From Bradyrhizobium diazoefficiens (lineage in GTDB: Bacteria; Pseudomonadota; Alphaproteobacteria; Rhizobiales; Xanthobacteraceae), in the NCBI RefSeq assembly GCF_016599855.1, contig NZ_CP067041.1, positions 5,022,001-5,086,000 of the forward strand: a DNA stretch of 64,000 nucleotides, in the 5' to 3' direction. Position numbers and translations under genes: made by a program. Positions 9,181-17,121 of this stretch are shown in pieces (position 1 is the first letter of the stretch; the number at the start of each line of letters is the position of its first letter). The notes under the pieces were generated by a model that worked only from the letters and a program-made list of their open reading frames with translations, ran no database searches and was not told the DNA's origin.

Positions 9181-10620
9181 CTAGTCCGCCACCTCGCCGG
9201 TATCCGCCTCGCCTGCATCCGCGGCCATCCGTGGCGGTCGCACCACCGTGACGGTGCAGGTCGCCTCCGCGGCCACCTTGGCCGAGACGCTGCCGAGCAG
9301 CGTGCGCCGAAACGAGCCCTGCCGCGCGCCGATGATGACGTGGTCGACCTGGTTGACCTCGGCGAATTCCAGAAGCGCGGCGGCGGGATCGATGGCCTCC
9401 AGCACGTGAACCGACAGGCGGCTCTCGTCCAGCTTCAGGGGCATCGCCCAATGCCGAAGCGCGACAAGGCGATCGATGTGCTTGTTGGACCCCTGCTCAT
9501 CCAGCGTCCGGTCGATCGCGATGCGGTTGAGCTTCAGCACATTGACACAGGCAAGCCGCGCCGAGGGCAGCGTCGTGAGAATGCGCTCAGTGGTGACCCG
9601 CAGCGCATCATTCAGCTCCGGCGCGCCCTCCGCCGTGTCGAGCGCGACTGCGATGATCGGGCTCTGCGCGATTTGCGTCGCAAGATCGGATCTCGCGCCC
9701 TGCGGCTTGACCTCCGGGTTGAAGCGGCGCCGCCAGGCAACGCTGAGAGGGTCGCGCTTCAGGCGCTCCGAGCGTGCGGTGAGCTTGACCTGGTCCGGGT
9801 GGGTCAGATCGAAGGCAAGCTGCGCCGCTGTCGGGTAGCGCCAGACCGGCTCGATCTCGAGGCAGCGCAGCACCACCTCCTGGAGCCACGGCGGATAGTC
9901 GCTGCGCAGCGCACGCGGCGGATACGGATCGCGCCACAGCCGGCGCCGGATCGCGCGCAGCGTCTCACCCTCGCCGAAGGGACGTTCGCCTGTCGTGAAG
10001 AAATACAGCAGTACACCGAGCGAAAACAGATCGCTGCGCGGATCGTCGCGCACACCCAGGAGCCGCTCCGGTGCCATGTAGGGCGCTGTGCCGTAAGGCA
10101 GGCGGAACTCGGCCTGCAACAGATCGGGCAGATGGTTGTGATGCGCCAGGCCAAAGTCGATCAGCACCGCCTCGCCGTTATCGCGGAACATGATGCTGCT
10201 CGGCTTGATGTCGTGATGGATCACGTTCTGCCGGTGCAAATCGCCGAGTGCGGTCGCGATCTTGGCCACGAGCTGCCGCACCTCGTCGTAAGGCAGCGGC
10301 AAGTCGGGCAACCGCTTGTAGAGCGTGGTCCCCGATATGCGCTCGATCACGGCATAGGCCTGGTGCGCGAAATCGCCGGTGCCGTAGCAGTGCGGCACAT
10401 GGGGCCCTGTCAGCCGGGGCAGGATCATCATCTCCATCTCGAACGAGACGATCGCCGCTGGGTCCTCGCCCTCGGACGCCCTTGGAATCTTCATCAGCAA
10501 CGGCGCATTGATGCCGGCATGGGTGACGGTCCACAGCATCGCCATTCCGCCGGCGTGCACGCATTCGCCGATGGTGTAGCCGTCGATCACGGCGCCGGGT
10601 TTGACCAGGGGTAGCGGCAT
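9181..10620 (-). CDS. Ser/Thr protein kinase fused to a universal stress protein domain
   Basis: A 479-residue two-domain protein. Residues ~13-290 are a Hanks-type kinase: a modified glycine loop (GECVHAGGMAMLW), K44, catalytic loop HHDIKPSSIMF with D137, metal-binding D155 (IDFGLAH) and the APYMAPE segment, so it looks active. Residues ~320-465 form a universal-stress-protein domain ending GARQGSFRRTLLGSVSAKVA, close to the nucleotide-binding G-x2-G-x9-GS pattern. No transmembrane helix is seen, so it is cytoplasmic. It is the last gene of a leftward cluster, six bases after the phosphoesterase gene. A role in phosphorylating a neighbour in response to ATP or stress is inference. Confidence 0.9.
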   Translation of the reverse strand: MPLPLVKPGAVIDGYTIGECVHAGGMAMLWTVTHAGINAPLLMKIPRASEGEDPAAIVSFEMEMMILPRLTGPHVPHCYGTGDFAHQAYAVIERISGTTLYKRLPDLPLPYDEVRQLVAKIATALGDLHRQNVIHHDIKPSSIMFRDNGEAVLIDFGLAHHNHLPDLLQAEFRLPYGTAPYMAPERLLGVRDDPRSDLFSLGVLLYFFTTGERPFGEGETLRAIRRRLWRDPYPPRALRSDYPPWLQEVVLRCLEIEPVWRYPTAAQLAFDLTHPDQVKLTARSERLKRDPLSVAWRRRFNPEVKPQGARSDLATQIAQSPIIAVALDTAEGAPELNDALRVTTERILTTLPSARLACVNVLKLNRIAIDRTLDEQGSNKHIDRLVALRHWAMPLKLDESRLSVHVLEAIDPAAALLEFAEVNQVDHVIIGARQGSFRRTLLGSVSAKVAAEATCTVTVVRPPRMAADAGEADTGEVAD

Positions 10621-10626
10621 CGGCCT

Positions 10627-11367
10627 CTAGCGCCCCTCCGACAGGCGGTCGGCGAGCCAGTGCGGCAGGCCGTTCTCGCGGATCCGGTTGGCCGCGCGCG
10701 CGACGTCATAGGGGGCGCGGCAATAGGTGATCGCGCACGAGACCGTATCGAACAGCACGAAAGCCGCCGAAGGATCGCCGTCGCGCGGCTGGCCAACCGC
10801 GCCGAGCACGGCCAGCCACTGCCGTCCGCGCAGCAACGGCACGGCGACATCAGTCTTCGGCACGAGGCCCGTCATCTTCGCCGTCACCGAGATCGAGTAG
10901 AGCGCCGGACGGTGAATGTGGCCGCAGAAGGTCACGTGGGCGGGGGTCGAGATCAGGCTCCTGGCGGCGTCGGCCATCGAGCGAATGTAGTGCCAGCGCT
11001 GGGGATGAGAGGCTTCCGAGTGGACGAACAGACGGTCGCCATCCTCGACGAGCAGCGGCAATTCGGCGAGAAACCGGCGCTGCGCGGCGTCGAGCCGGCC
11101 GCGCGTCCATTCGATCGCGATCTGCGCCTCATTGTTCATGGTCTCGGACGAGGAGTTCACCGCCTGGTCATGATTGCCGCGCACCGCGACGGCGCCCTGG
11201 GCGACCAGCTCCATCACGGTGTTCACCACCCATTCCGGATCGGCGCCATAGCCGACGAAATCGCCGAGCAGGATGAACCGCTCGGCGCCCTTCGCGCGGG
11301 CCGCCTTCAGGCATGCCTCAAACGCCTGCCGGTTGCCGTGGATATCCGAGAAGACAGCCAGAAGCAC
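10627..11367 (-). CDS. Calcineurin-like metallophosphoesterase
   Basis: A 246-residue phosphoesterase of the calcineurin/PP2A fold. The metal ligands are visible in order: FSDIHGN (D8, H10), LLGDFVGYG, VRGNHDQ, then the later FVHSEASHP and FCGHIHRP. This arrangement fits the YfcE/DevT-like group, whose members hydrolyse phosphomonoesters, diesters or phosphoproteins. It sits six bases upstream of the kinase gene, so a kinase/phosphatase pair acting on one target is an attractive idea but unproven. No signal peptide. Confidence 0.88.
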   Translation of the reverse strand: MLLAVFSDIHGNRQAFEACLKAARAKGAERFILLGDFVGYGADPEWVVNTVMELVAQGAVAVRGNHDQAVNSSSETMNNEAQIAIEWTRGRLDAAQRRFLAELPLLVEDGDRLFVHSEASHPQRWHYIRSMADAARSLISTPAHVTFCGHIHRPALYSISVTAKMTGLVPKTDVAVPLLRGRQWLAVLGAVGQPRDGDPSAAFVLFDTVSCAITYCRAPYDVARAANRIRENGLPHWLADRLSEGR

Positions 11368-11484
11368 GGACCCTCCACCCTCGAATTCTTATTGGAAGCC
11401 GATAAAGCCAATTTGAGGGAGGCGGGCAAGATGCGCCAGCGCCGGACGGTTTACCAGCGCACCGCCGACGTGATGGTGAAGGGG

Positions 11485-12090
11485 CTATTGCTCGTCCTTT
11501 GGCGGCATGCGGGGCGGCGGCAGCGGCGTGAAGACGGCGCCTTGCGCTCCGGCCGGCGGGGCGTTGAACTCCCCGGTCGAAGAGTCGCCGCCGCTGGTCT
11601 CGAGGATGACCTTGGGCGTCACATATTCCCGGACCATGTCGATCAGGGTGCCTTCGCCGCCGCCGAAGTCCGCCGCGCGCCCGCCTTGCGGATGGCCGGC
11701 CGCGATCTCGTTCTCGGCCGCATGGGTCTTGTCGGCCAAGGTGTCGTCGTAGGGGACGCGGAATGCGCGCGGAATGCCGCTCGGACGATGATCCTCGTCG
11801 AGTTCCTCGACCCAGAGATAGATCGAGCCGGGATCGCCCTCCAGCGAATGCGGCTCGACGATCCGCGCCTTGAGCAGCTTGAAGGTAGCAGGCAGCCGGT
11901 CCGTGCTGGCCCAACCGAGCAGCCCGCGCATTTCCGTGAAGCTCACCACATAAAAGGCGCTGGTCACGACCACCGCAATCGCCTTCACCGGCCAGTGCAG
12001 CCGTGCATAGACCAGCACGACCAGCAGCAGCGCGCCGATCACGGCGTAGGCGACCGACAGCGTGAGGATGACCGTTTGCAGACTAATCAC
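11485..12090 (-). CDS. Membrane-anchored protein of unknown function, third gene of the TolQ-like cluster
   Basis: A 201-residue protein with two N-terminal hydrophobic segments (about residues 5-28 and 34-50) and a soluble Pro/Gly-rich C-terminal part ending FTPLPPPRMPPKDEQ. The middle (residues 70-160) contains PGSIYLWVEELDEDHRPSG. I recognise no family. Its start overlaps the stop of the upstream gene by eight bases, which implies translational coupling with the DUF2135-like and TolQ-like proteins and makes a shared membrane complex likely. Confidence 0.7.
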   Translation of the reverse strand: MISLQTVILTLSVAYAVIGALLLVVLVYARLHWPVKAIAVVVTSAFYVVSFTEMRGLLGWASTDRLPATFKLLKARIVEPHSLEGDPGSIYLWVEELDEDHRPSGIPRAFRVPYDDTLADKTHAAENEIAAGHPQGGRAADFGGGEGTLIDMVREYVTPKVILETSGGDSSTGEFNAPPAGAQGAVFTPLPPPRMPPKDEQ

Positions 12091-12769
12091 GGCGCACCCT
12101 CGTCGCGTTCTTGCTCACACCGGTCCTCGGGTCGAGATCGGCCCCATTGCGCCAGGTGCTGCGAAAGGTCTCCATCAGCGATTTCGGCCGTTGGCTCACA
12201 TCGATGACCTTGCCCTCGGCATCGAGCCGGAATCGCACCGCAGTCTTCTCGTCACCGGTATGGTCGAGCGTGAACTTGTTGTCGAAGATCACCTGCGCGG
12301 TCGGATTGAGCTTCTGCACCTTCACATTGGCCGTGACAGGCTCGCCGGTGGTGGCGACGAAATGCGAGACGTTGACAGTGTATTCACCGGCCACGATGCC
12401 ACGTAACGTGACGATCTCCTCACGAATTGGCGATGCGATCTTCTTGCCGTTGACCATGATGAAATCGTTGGCCCCGCCGCGGTCGTCGCGATCGAGCGTG
12501 AGGAAGCCGGCCTCGCGGTGACGATACCAGGCGATGTTGCCGGCTGGATCCTGCACGAACAGGTCGAGATCGTCAGGATGATTGTCAGGCCAATCCAGCG
12601 TGATCATGAACTCGGCCTTGGAGTCGATCTTGCCGTCCTTGGCATCCGGAGAGACCGCGAGCAGCGCGAGGAAGAACAGGAAGGCGACCACCTGAAGCGC
12701 CTTGAACAGCATCACGCCGAGCGGATCGAACGGCTCCTCGCGCGGATAGAGGCCGAAATCATCCATCAT
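12083..12769 (-). CDS. Single-pass membrane protein with a YfaP/DUF2135-like periplasmic domain
   Basis: A 228-residue protein: short cytoplasmic start, one transmembrane helix (about residues 18-40) and a long outer part. The outer part carries FMITLDWPDNHPDDLDLFVQ and FLTLDRDDRGGANDF, the pattern of the DUF2135/YfaP beta-sandwich (W-x-x-x-x-DLDLxVxDPxG). The topology copies ExbD/TolR, the usual partner of a TolQ-like channel, but the helix has no aspartate, the residue essential for proton flow in ExbD. Its ATG overlaps the stop of the TolQ-like gene by four bases (ATGA). Domain call is by eye. Confidence 0.65.
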   Translation of the reverse strand: MMDDFGLYPREEPFDPLGVMLFKALQVVAFLFFLALLAVSPDAKDGKIDSKAEFMITLDWPDNHPDDLDLFVQDPAGNIAWYRHREAGFLTLDRDDRGGANDFIMVNGKKIASPIREEIVTLRGIVAGEYTVNVSHFVATTGEPVTANVKVQKLNPTAQVIFDNKFTLDHTGDEKTAVRFRLDAEGKVIDVSQRPKSLMETFRSTWRNGADLDPRTGVSKNATRVRRD

Positions 12770-13536
12770 GACGGGATTCCAGCGCCTTTGCGCTCGAGAA
12801 CGGGCGTCACATAGGTCTCGGTCAGGACCACGGCATCGGAAAACACCCGCTGGGTTGCGGCATCCAGCATGTAGTACTGGATGCGGACCAGGATCGAGCC
12901 GACGAGGCCCGCCAGCGTCGTATACATCGCAACCGCCATGCCGTCACTCATCAGCCCCATCGAGGAGCGCATCGCGACCTTGTCTGCGGCGTCCAGCCCT
13001 GCGATCGGCGCCAGCATGATGATGAAGCCGACGATGGTGCCGAGCAGGCCGAGCTTCATCAGCGTGTCGGAGACGAAGGCACCAAAACCGTTGGAGCCGC
13101 GCAGGCGGTCGGCAAGCGTCCGCAGCAGCAGCGTCTGGTCGACCGGGCGGTAGTCCTGCGCTGCGGCCTTGGTGACGAGGCTCTCGATATGATCCCGCAC
13201 CAGCCCATTCGGCAGCGCGGCCGCGCTCGCATCGAGAACTTTGCTGCCGTCGGGCGCCGCCAGCACCGTGCGGCAGCGCCGCGCCGCCGCCCCCTCACGG
13301 GCAATCGCCCGCGTCCGCAGGAAGCAATGACCTGAGGTCAGGACATAGAGCACCGCGATCACGCTCGAAATGTAGGTCCGGTCCGAGGTCAGCATCAGAT
13401 GGATCAGGCCGAACCGCCACAACAGCACGACGGCGAAGACCGACAGCCCGGTGAAGATCATCCAGAACAGGAGCGCGCTGCGCTCGGATGGGTCGGCTGC
13501 AGTGTTCGCGATCGGTCCAATCGTCATCGAACTCAT
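12766..13536 (-). CDS. MotA/TolQ/ExbB-type proton channel family protein
   Basis: A 256-residue membrane protein. Hydrophobic helices lie near residues 20-45 and 55-72; after a cytoplasmic loop come LMKLGLLGTIVGFIIMLAPI and GMAVAMYTTLAGLVGSILVR, which match the conserved helix pair of the MotA/TolQ/ExbB family that couples proton flow to work on an envelope partner. The ATG at 13536 has GGAG eight bases upstream and starts the leftward cluster. No tolR, tolA, tolB, exbD or tonB gene is nearby, so it is neither a Tol nor a normal Ton system. The partner is probably the next gene. Confidence 0.8.
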   Translation of the reverse strand: MSSMTIGPIANTAADPSERSALLFWMIFTGLSVFAVVLLWRFGLIHLMLTSDRTYISSVIAVLYVLTSGHCFLRTRAIAREGAAARRCRTVLAAPDGSKVLDASAAALPNGLVRDHIESLVTKAAAQDYRPVDQTLLLRTLADRLRGSNGFGAFVSDTLMKLGLLGTIVGFIIMLAPIAGLDAADKVAMRSSMGLMSDGMAVAMYTTLAGLVGSILVRIQYYMLDAATQRVFSDAVVLTETYVTPVLERKGAGIPS

Positions 13537-13678
13537 GCTGCACTCTCCTGACGTGCAGGGATCGGCCTGCAACGATTCTGCCCCGATTAGATCAAAGCCG
13601 CCGCGGCCGGTCCAAAGACGCGTGCCCAATCCGGCTTGGGAAATTTGCCCGAGCTGCAATCCGGCCCAAACCCTGCAA

Positions 13679-13707
13679 TTGGCAAGGCGCGGCGGCGTTG
13701 TTAGGCT
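13679..13707 (+). promoter_or_regulatory. Candidate promoter of the histidine kinase gene
   Basis: TTGGCA and TAGGCT are separated by 17 bases, 28 bases before the kinase ATG. The -35 element matches five of six consensus bases, the -10 only three. It lies in the 198-base divergent region shared with the TolQ-like cluster. Confidence 0.35.
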
Positions 13708-13734
13708 GAGCTTACCAAACTTTGGGGTGATCGC

Positions 13735-15099
13735 ATGCGCCTCGTGCTTCAGCTTGTCGCCCGTCTGCTTCTCATCGTCGTACTTTGTCTTGGCGCGGCG
13801 ACTGTGTGGGCCACGTTCGATGCCTATCGCAGCGTAGACCGGGCCACTGCAGCGTCCGCCCAGCGGGTCGCGCGGGCGCTTCAGGGCCTGTACTGGCACG
13901 AACTCTTGCTGCGCAGCAGCAGAACGCGCGAGCATCTCGTGCCGGTTCCGGAATGGCGCACGCTGGAGACGATGAAGCTGATCTCGCCCGGCGTCTGCGT
14001 CGAGTTCCAACCGGCCGCCGCGTTCGAGAAGCCGCTTTGCGGCCAGAGCCAAGGGATTGGCAGGACGCCGCCGCAGTGGTTCGCCTCCATCATTCCGACC
14101 TTCCTCGGCAGCCACGCCGAGGCGGTGCGGCCCGTCAGCCTACGCGCCGCAGCGGCCGGAACGGTGGTTGCGACGCCGGATGAAGCGGCCGCAATCTCGC
14201 TCGCCTGGGAGTACATTCTCAACGTGATCGACGTTGCGCTGCTGATGGCGGCGGCGATCGCCCTGCTCGCCTCGCTTGCGATCGCGCACACGCTGGCGCC
14301 GGCGCGCACCATCGTGCTTGCCCTGCAACGCATGTCGCGCGGCCACTATCGCACCAAGCTGCCGCGCTTCCGCTCTATGGAGCTTGCCATGATCGGCGGG
14401 GCCGTCGATGCGCTCGGCAGCCGACTGGAAGAAGCCACCGAGCAACGCGCAGCGCTGACGCGCCGCCTGATGGAGATCCGCGACGACGAACGGCGCGCGC
14501 TCGCCCGCGAGCTGCATGACGAGTTCGGGCAAAATCTCTCGGCCATCCTGGCTTTCGCCAACACGATCGAGACCGCGAGCGCACAGCAGGGCAACGGCAT
14601 CGCACAGGATGCACGCATGATCTCGCAGGCCACGCACCATCTGATGGCCTCGCTGCGCGATGCGCTCAAGCGCTTGCGCAATCCTCTGCCCGACGAGCTC
14701 GGGCTGGAGGCAAGCCTCGTCAACCTCGTCGACAGCTGGCGCTCGCAGAGTGCAACCCAGCCGACGATCCAGCTCGACCTCAAGGGCGACCTCGCCGACA
14801 TCAGCGGCCCGGCCGCCACCACGGCCTATCGCGTCGCCCAGGAATGCCTGACCAATGCCCTGCGCCACAGTGCGGCGCGCGAGATCTCGTTGCGCGTCGA
14901 ACGGCGCGCGGGCGAGGACGATGCGCTTCTGATTTGCGTCGAGGACGACGGCGGCGGCGATGCGGCGCGCGTCGCGCGGTCGGCCGGCCTCGGCCTCACC
15001 GGCATCCGCGAGCGCGTAACCGCCGCCGGCGGTTCGCTGTCGATCCTGCCCGCAAAGCGCGGCCTCAGCGTCGCCGCAACGATTCCGTTCGCCGCGTGA
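13735..15099 (+). CDS. Sensor histidine kinase of the NarX/UhpB (HisKA_3) type
   Basis: A 454-residue inner-membrane kinase. It has two transmembrane segments (about 8-28 and 162-188) around a periplasmic sensor of some 130 residues, possibly of the LapD/MoxY N-terminal type, then a HAMP-like linker. The HisKA_3 motif ARELHDEFGQNLSAI places the phospho-acceptor at H261. The ATP-binding domain has an N box (QECLTNALRHSAA) and G boxes (EDDGGGD, GLGLTGIRERV). It is followed five bases later by its LuxR-type response regulator, forming a two-component pair, and is divergent from the TolQ-like cluster, which is a plausible target. The signal is unknown. Confidence 0.92.
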   Translation: MRLVLQLVARLLLIVVLCLGAATVWATFDAYRSVDRATAASAQRVARALQGLYWHELLLRSSRTREHLVPVPEWRTLETMKLISPGVCVEFQPAAAFEKPLCGQSQGIGRTPPQWFASIIPTFLGSHAEAVRPVSLRAAAAGTVVATPDEAAAISLAWEYILNVIDVALLMAAAIALLASLAIAHTLAPARTIVLALQRMSRGHYRTKLPRFRSMELAMIGGAVDALGSRLEEATEQRAALTRRLMEIRDDERRALARELHDEFGQNLSAILAFANTIETASAQQGNGIAQDARMISQATHHLMASLRDALKRLRNPLPDELGLEASLVNLVDSWRSQSATQPTIQLDLKGDLADISGPAATTAYRVAQECLTNALRHSAAREISLRVERRAGEDDALLICVEDDGGGDAARVARSAGLGLTGIRERVTAAGGSLSILPAKRGLSVAATIPFAA

Positions 15100-15104
15100 G
15101 GCCC

Positions 15105-15758
15105 ATGAGCGAGATCGCAGCAACGGGCATCTCGGTGCTGCTGGTCGACGACCATCCGATCGTCCGCCAGGGGTACCGGCGCGTGCTGGAGAGCCAGGGC
15201 GATCTCCACGTCGTGGCGGAAGCTGACAATGCCGCGGATGCGTACGGCGCCTTCAAGACGCATGATCCCGACGTTGTCGTGATGGACATCTCGATGCCCG
15301 GCGCCAGCGGCCTCGAGGCGATCCGCAACATCCGCGCGCGCAGCCCGCGGGCGCGAATCCTCGTCTTCACCATGCACAACGAGGCCGTGCTGGTGAAAGC
15401 CGCCTTCAATGCCGGTGCCTCCGGCTTCGTCACCAAGAGCAGCGCGCCCTCCGCCGTCGTCAATGCCATTCGCGGCGTCGCGCGCGGCGAGCGTGCCATG
15501 AGCGACGACATCGCGCATGTGCTGGCCGAGGACAGCCTCTCGCCGACCGGATCAGCACTGGATCAATTGGGCGAGCGCGAGATCGAGATTTTGCGCCAGT
15601 TCGCCGGCGGCGCCACCACAGAGCAGATCGCGACGCATCTCAATCTGAGCGTCAAGACGGTCCAGAACTATCACTATCTGATCAAGACCAAGACCGGCGC
15701 GCGCACGGACGCGCAGCTGGTGCGGCTCGCGGCGATTTGCGGGCTGACAAGGATTTAG
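15105..15758 (+). CDS. NarL/FixJ-family response regulator
   Basis: A 217-residue regulator. The receiver domain has D15-D16 (LLVDDHP), phospho-acceptor D61 (VVMDISMPG) and K111 (GFVTKSS). The C-terminal LuxR helix-turn-helix reads LGEREIEILRQFAGGATTEQ, then the recognition region LNLSVKTVQNYHYLIKTK. It is the cognate partner of the kinase directly upstream; only five bases separate them. It probably activates transcription on phosphorylation. Its targets are unknown but the divergent five-gene cluster is the obvious first candidate. Confidence 0.93.
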   Translation: MSEIAATGISVLLVDDHPIVRQGYRRVLESQGDLHVVAEADNAADAYGAFKTHDPDVVVMDISMPGASGLEAIRNIRARSPRARILVFTMHNEAVLVKAAFNAGASGFVTKSSAPSAVVNAIRGVARGERAMSDDIAHVLAEDSLSPTGSALDQLGEREIEILRQFAGGATTEQIATHLNLSVKTVQNYHYLIKTKTGARTDAQLVRLAAICGLTRI

Positions 15759-15815
15759 CAGCAAGGCTGCCGCACTCCCTGTTCCTTGAAGCTTCTCAAT
15801 CTGCCGAACGAAATT

Positions 15816-15841
15816 GGAACAGAGCCCATCCGGCTCCGGTT
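15816..15841 (+). promoter_or_regulatory. Possible EcfG-type (general stress) promoter
   Basis: GGAAC is followed after 17 bases by GGTT, one base from the GGAAC-N16/17-CGTT pattern of the alphaproteobacterial general stress sigma factor. It lies 26 bases before the ATG of the small gene at 15868. Weak evidence because of the mismatch. Confidence 0.25.
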
Positions 15842-15867
15842 AGTACGGCAGGTAAGGAGCAAGAGTC

Positions 15868-16170
15868 ATGAGTAAGGGTGACCACAAGAGAGTCGACCAT
15901 CCCCCCATCATCACGGTAGGCGAGCTCATTGACGAGCTCTGCCGCCTGCCGGACACAGCCGTCGTCCACTTCCGCTGCCCCACGCTCGATCAGGAGCTGA
16001 CATTCGATCGCCTTCGCAAGCGGTCAAAGGACACCGTCGAAATCGCGATCAATGTCTTTCCGGAAAGTCCGCCGGTCGTACCGGCGCCCAACGGCGGATT
16101 TCACGCTCGCGGGCATGCAGCTTCGCCCTCGGTTCGCGAGGGGACTGCTCTTCACAAGGGGAGAGGGTAA
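15868..16170 (+). CDS. Hypothetical protein
   Basis: A 100-residue protein with a good AAGGAG site eight bases before its ATG. The first ~65 residues look folded (PPIITVGELIDELCRLPDTA and FRCPTLDQELTFDRL); the last 30 are low-complexity and may be a read-through tail. No family is recognised. A possible stress promoter lies upstream. It is convergent with the TetR gene. Confidence 0.55.
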   Translation: MSKGDHKRVDHPPIITVGELIDELCRLPDTAVVHFRCPTLDQELTFDRLRKRSKDTVEIAINVFPESPPVVPAPNGGFHARGHAASPSVREGTALHKGRG

Positions 16171-16185
16171 GCTCGGCGAAGCGGC

Positions 16186-16773
16186 CTAGGCCCGCTTCAA
16201 CCCGCGCAACAACAGCGCGAGCGTCGCATCGACGCGGGCGGCCAGCTCGGCATCCTTCCACTCATCGGCATGAGCCGGATGATGGAAGCGACAGGTCGCA
16301 TCGAAGATCGCGCGGGCGGTGGCCTTGGTATCGTCCACCGCGAATACGCCCTGCTTGACGCCGTCGGCGAGGATCGCAGCAATCTGGTCGACCATGGTGT
16401 CCTTGTGGCACTTGACGGCCGCGCAAGCCTCGCGTGCCAGGGTCAGATAGGTCTCGAACATCTCGGGGTCGTCGAGCACGCGCGAACGCTTGGCGGCGAA
16501 CAGCGTGCGCAGCCAGCGATCGAGCCGCGCGGGCGCCGGCCCCTGCTCCTTCGCGATTGCAAGCAACGGCGCATCGATACGGTCGAGCCAGCGTTTGGCG
16601 ACAGCCTCGCGCAGCGAAGCCTTGCTCGGGAAATGGCGGTAGACGCTGCCGTGGCTCACATCGAGCGCACGGGCAACGTCGACCACGGTGGCTTTCGCAA
16701 GTCCGTAGCGCCTGAGCACGTCCTCGGTGACTTCAAGGATCCGCTCCGGCGTCAAGACAACGGCTTCGTTCAT
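16186..16773 (-). CDS. TetR-family transcriptional regulator
   Basis: About 195 residues. The N-terminal TetR helix-turn-helix is clear: VTEDVLRRYGLAKATVVDVA then LDVSHGSVYRHFPSKASLRE. The C-terminal ligand domain (DRWLRTLFAAKRSRVLDDPEMFETY onwards in two pieces) resembles TetR regulators of efflux or stress genes. I place the start at MNEAVVLTPERI (16773); an ATG at 16839 would add 22 residues of low-complexity sequence. Transcription probably begins at the promoter near 17093-17121, which is overlapped by a perfect palindrome, so the gene is likely self-repressed. No efflux or enzyme gene lies beside it; the mini-gene upstream is the only apparent co-regulated frame. Confidence 0.9.
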   Translation of the reverse strand: MNEAVVLTPERILEVTEDVLRRYGLAKATVVDVARALDVSHGSVYRHFPSKASLREAVAKRWLDRIDAPLLAIAKEQGPAPARLDRWLRTLFAAKRSRVLDDPEMFETYLTLAREACAAVKCHKDTMVDQIAAILADGVKQGVFAVDDTKATARAIFDATCRFHHPAHADEWKDAELAARVDATLALLLRGLKRA

Positions 16774-16863
16774 GTCAGCACCATGTTCCCATTGAGGACC
16801 TGGATCGTCCGGCGACGGAGCTGCTTTTGCAGCAGCCATGCCGTCGTTCGGAAGGCTTTCGCT

Positions 16864-16965
16864 TTAATGAGGCAGTTTTGCAGCCTGCGCCGCGATCTGC
16901 CGCGCCACCAGCAGATTGAGCCAATGCCCAATCGCCCCGGCGAAGTTGATGATTTCTGTCGTCAT
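16864..16965 (-). CDS. 33-residue peptide gene upstream of tetR
   Basis: A short frame encoding MTTEIINFAGAIGHWLNLLV and a 13-residue rest, an amphipathic helix-like peptide. GGAG is nine bases before the ATG. It sits between the operator-controlled promoter and tetR on the same strand, so it would be the first translated product of that transcript. It could be a leader peptide or a membrane-active small protein; no family is recognised. Confidence 0.45.
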   Translation of the reverse strand: MTTEIINFAGAIGHWLNLLVARQIAAQAAKLPH

Positions 16966-17092
16966 TTTCTTATATCTCCACTCGTCCGCGGCCCTCGCCC
17001 TTCGACGACGACCCTCGATCCGACTGTTATTTCGGATGTCGGGCTCCCCCTGGAGGTGACCGCGGGACGCCCAATCGGAGCGTCCGCGAACA

Positions 17093-17121
17093 GATATACA
17101 TGTCTCACTGACAGATTTCAA
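17093..17121 (-). promoter_or_regulatory. Promoter of the mini-gene/tetR unit
   Basis: On the minus strand TTGAAA (17121-17116) is followed by exactly 17 bases and TATATC (17098-17093). Both elements are close to sigma-70 consensus. The -35 element lies inside the operator palindrome, so repressor binding would block it. Confidence 0.6.

Noticed and set aside
9076..12207. Two long plus-strand frames (512 and 515 codons) opposite the kinase cluster
   Set aside because: They mirror the real minus-strand genes, which carry clear domains and ribosome sites.
12083..13536. Zorya-type defence system (ZorA/ZorB)
   Set aside because: The channel-like protein lacks the long cytoplasmic tail of ZorA and the partner lacks an OmpA/MotB peptidoglycan domain; no helicase or nuclease follows.
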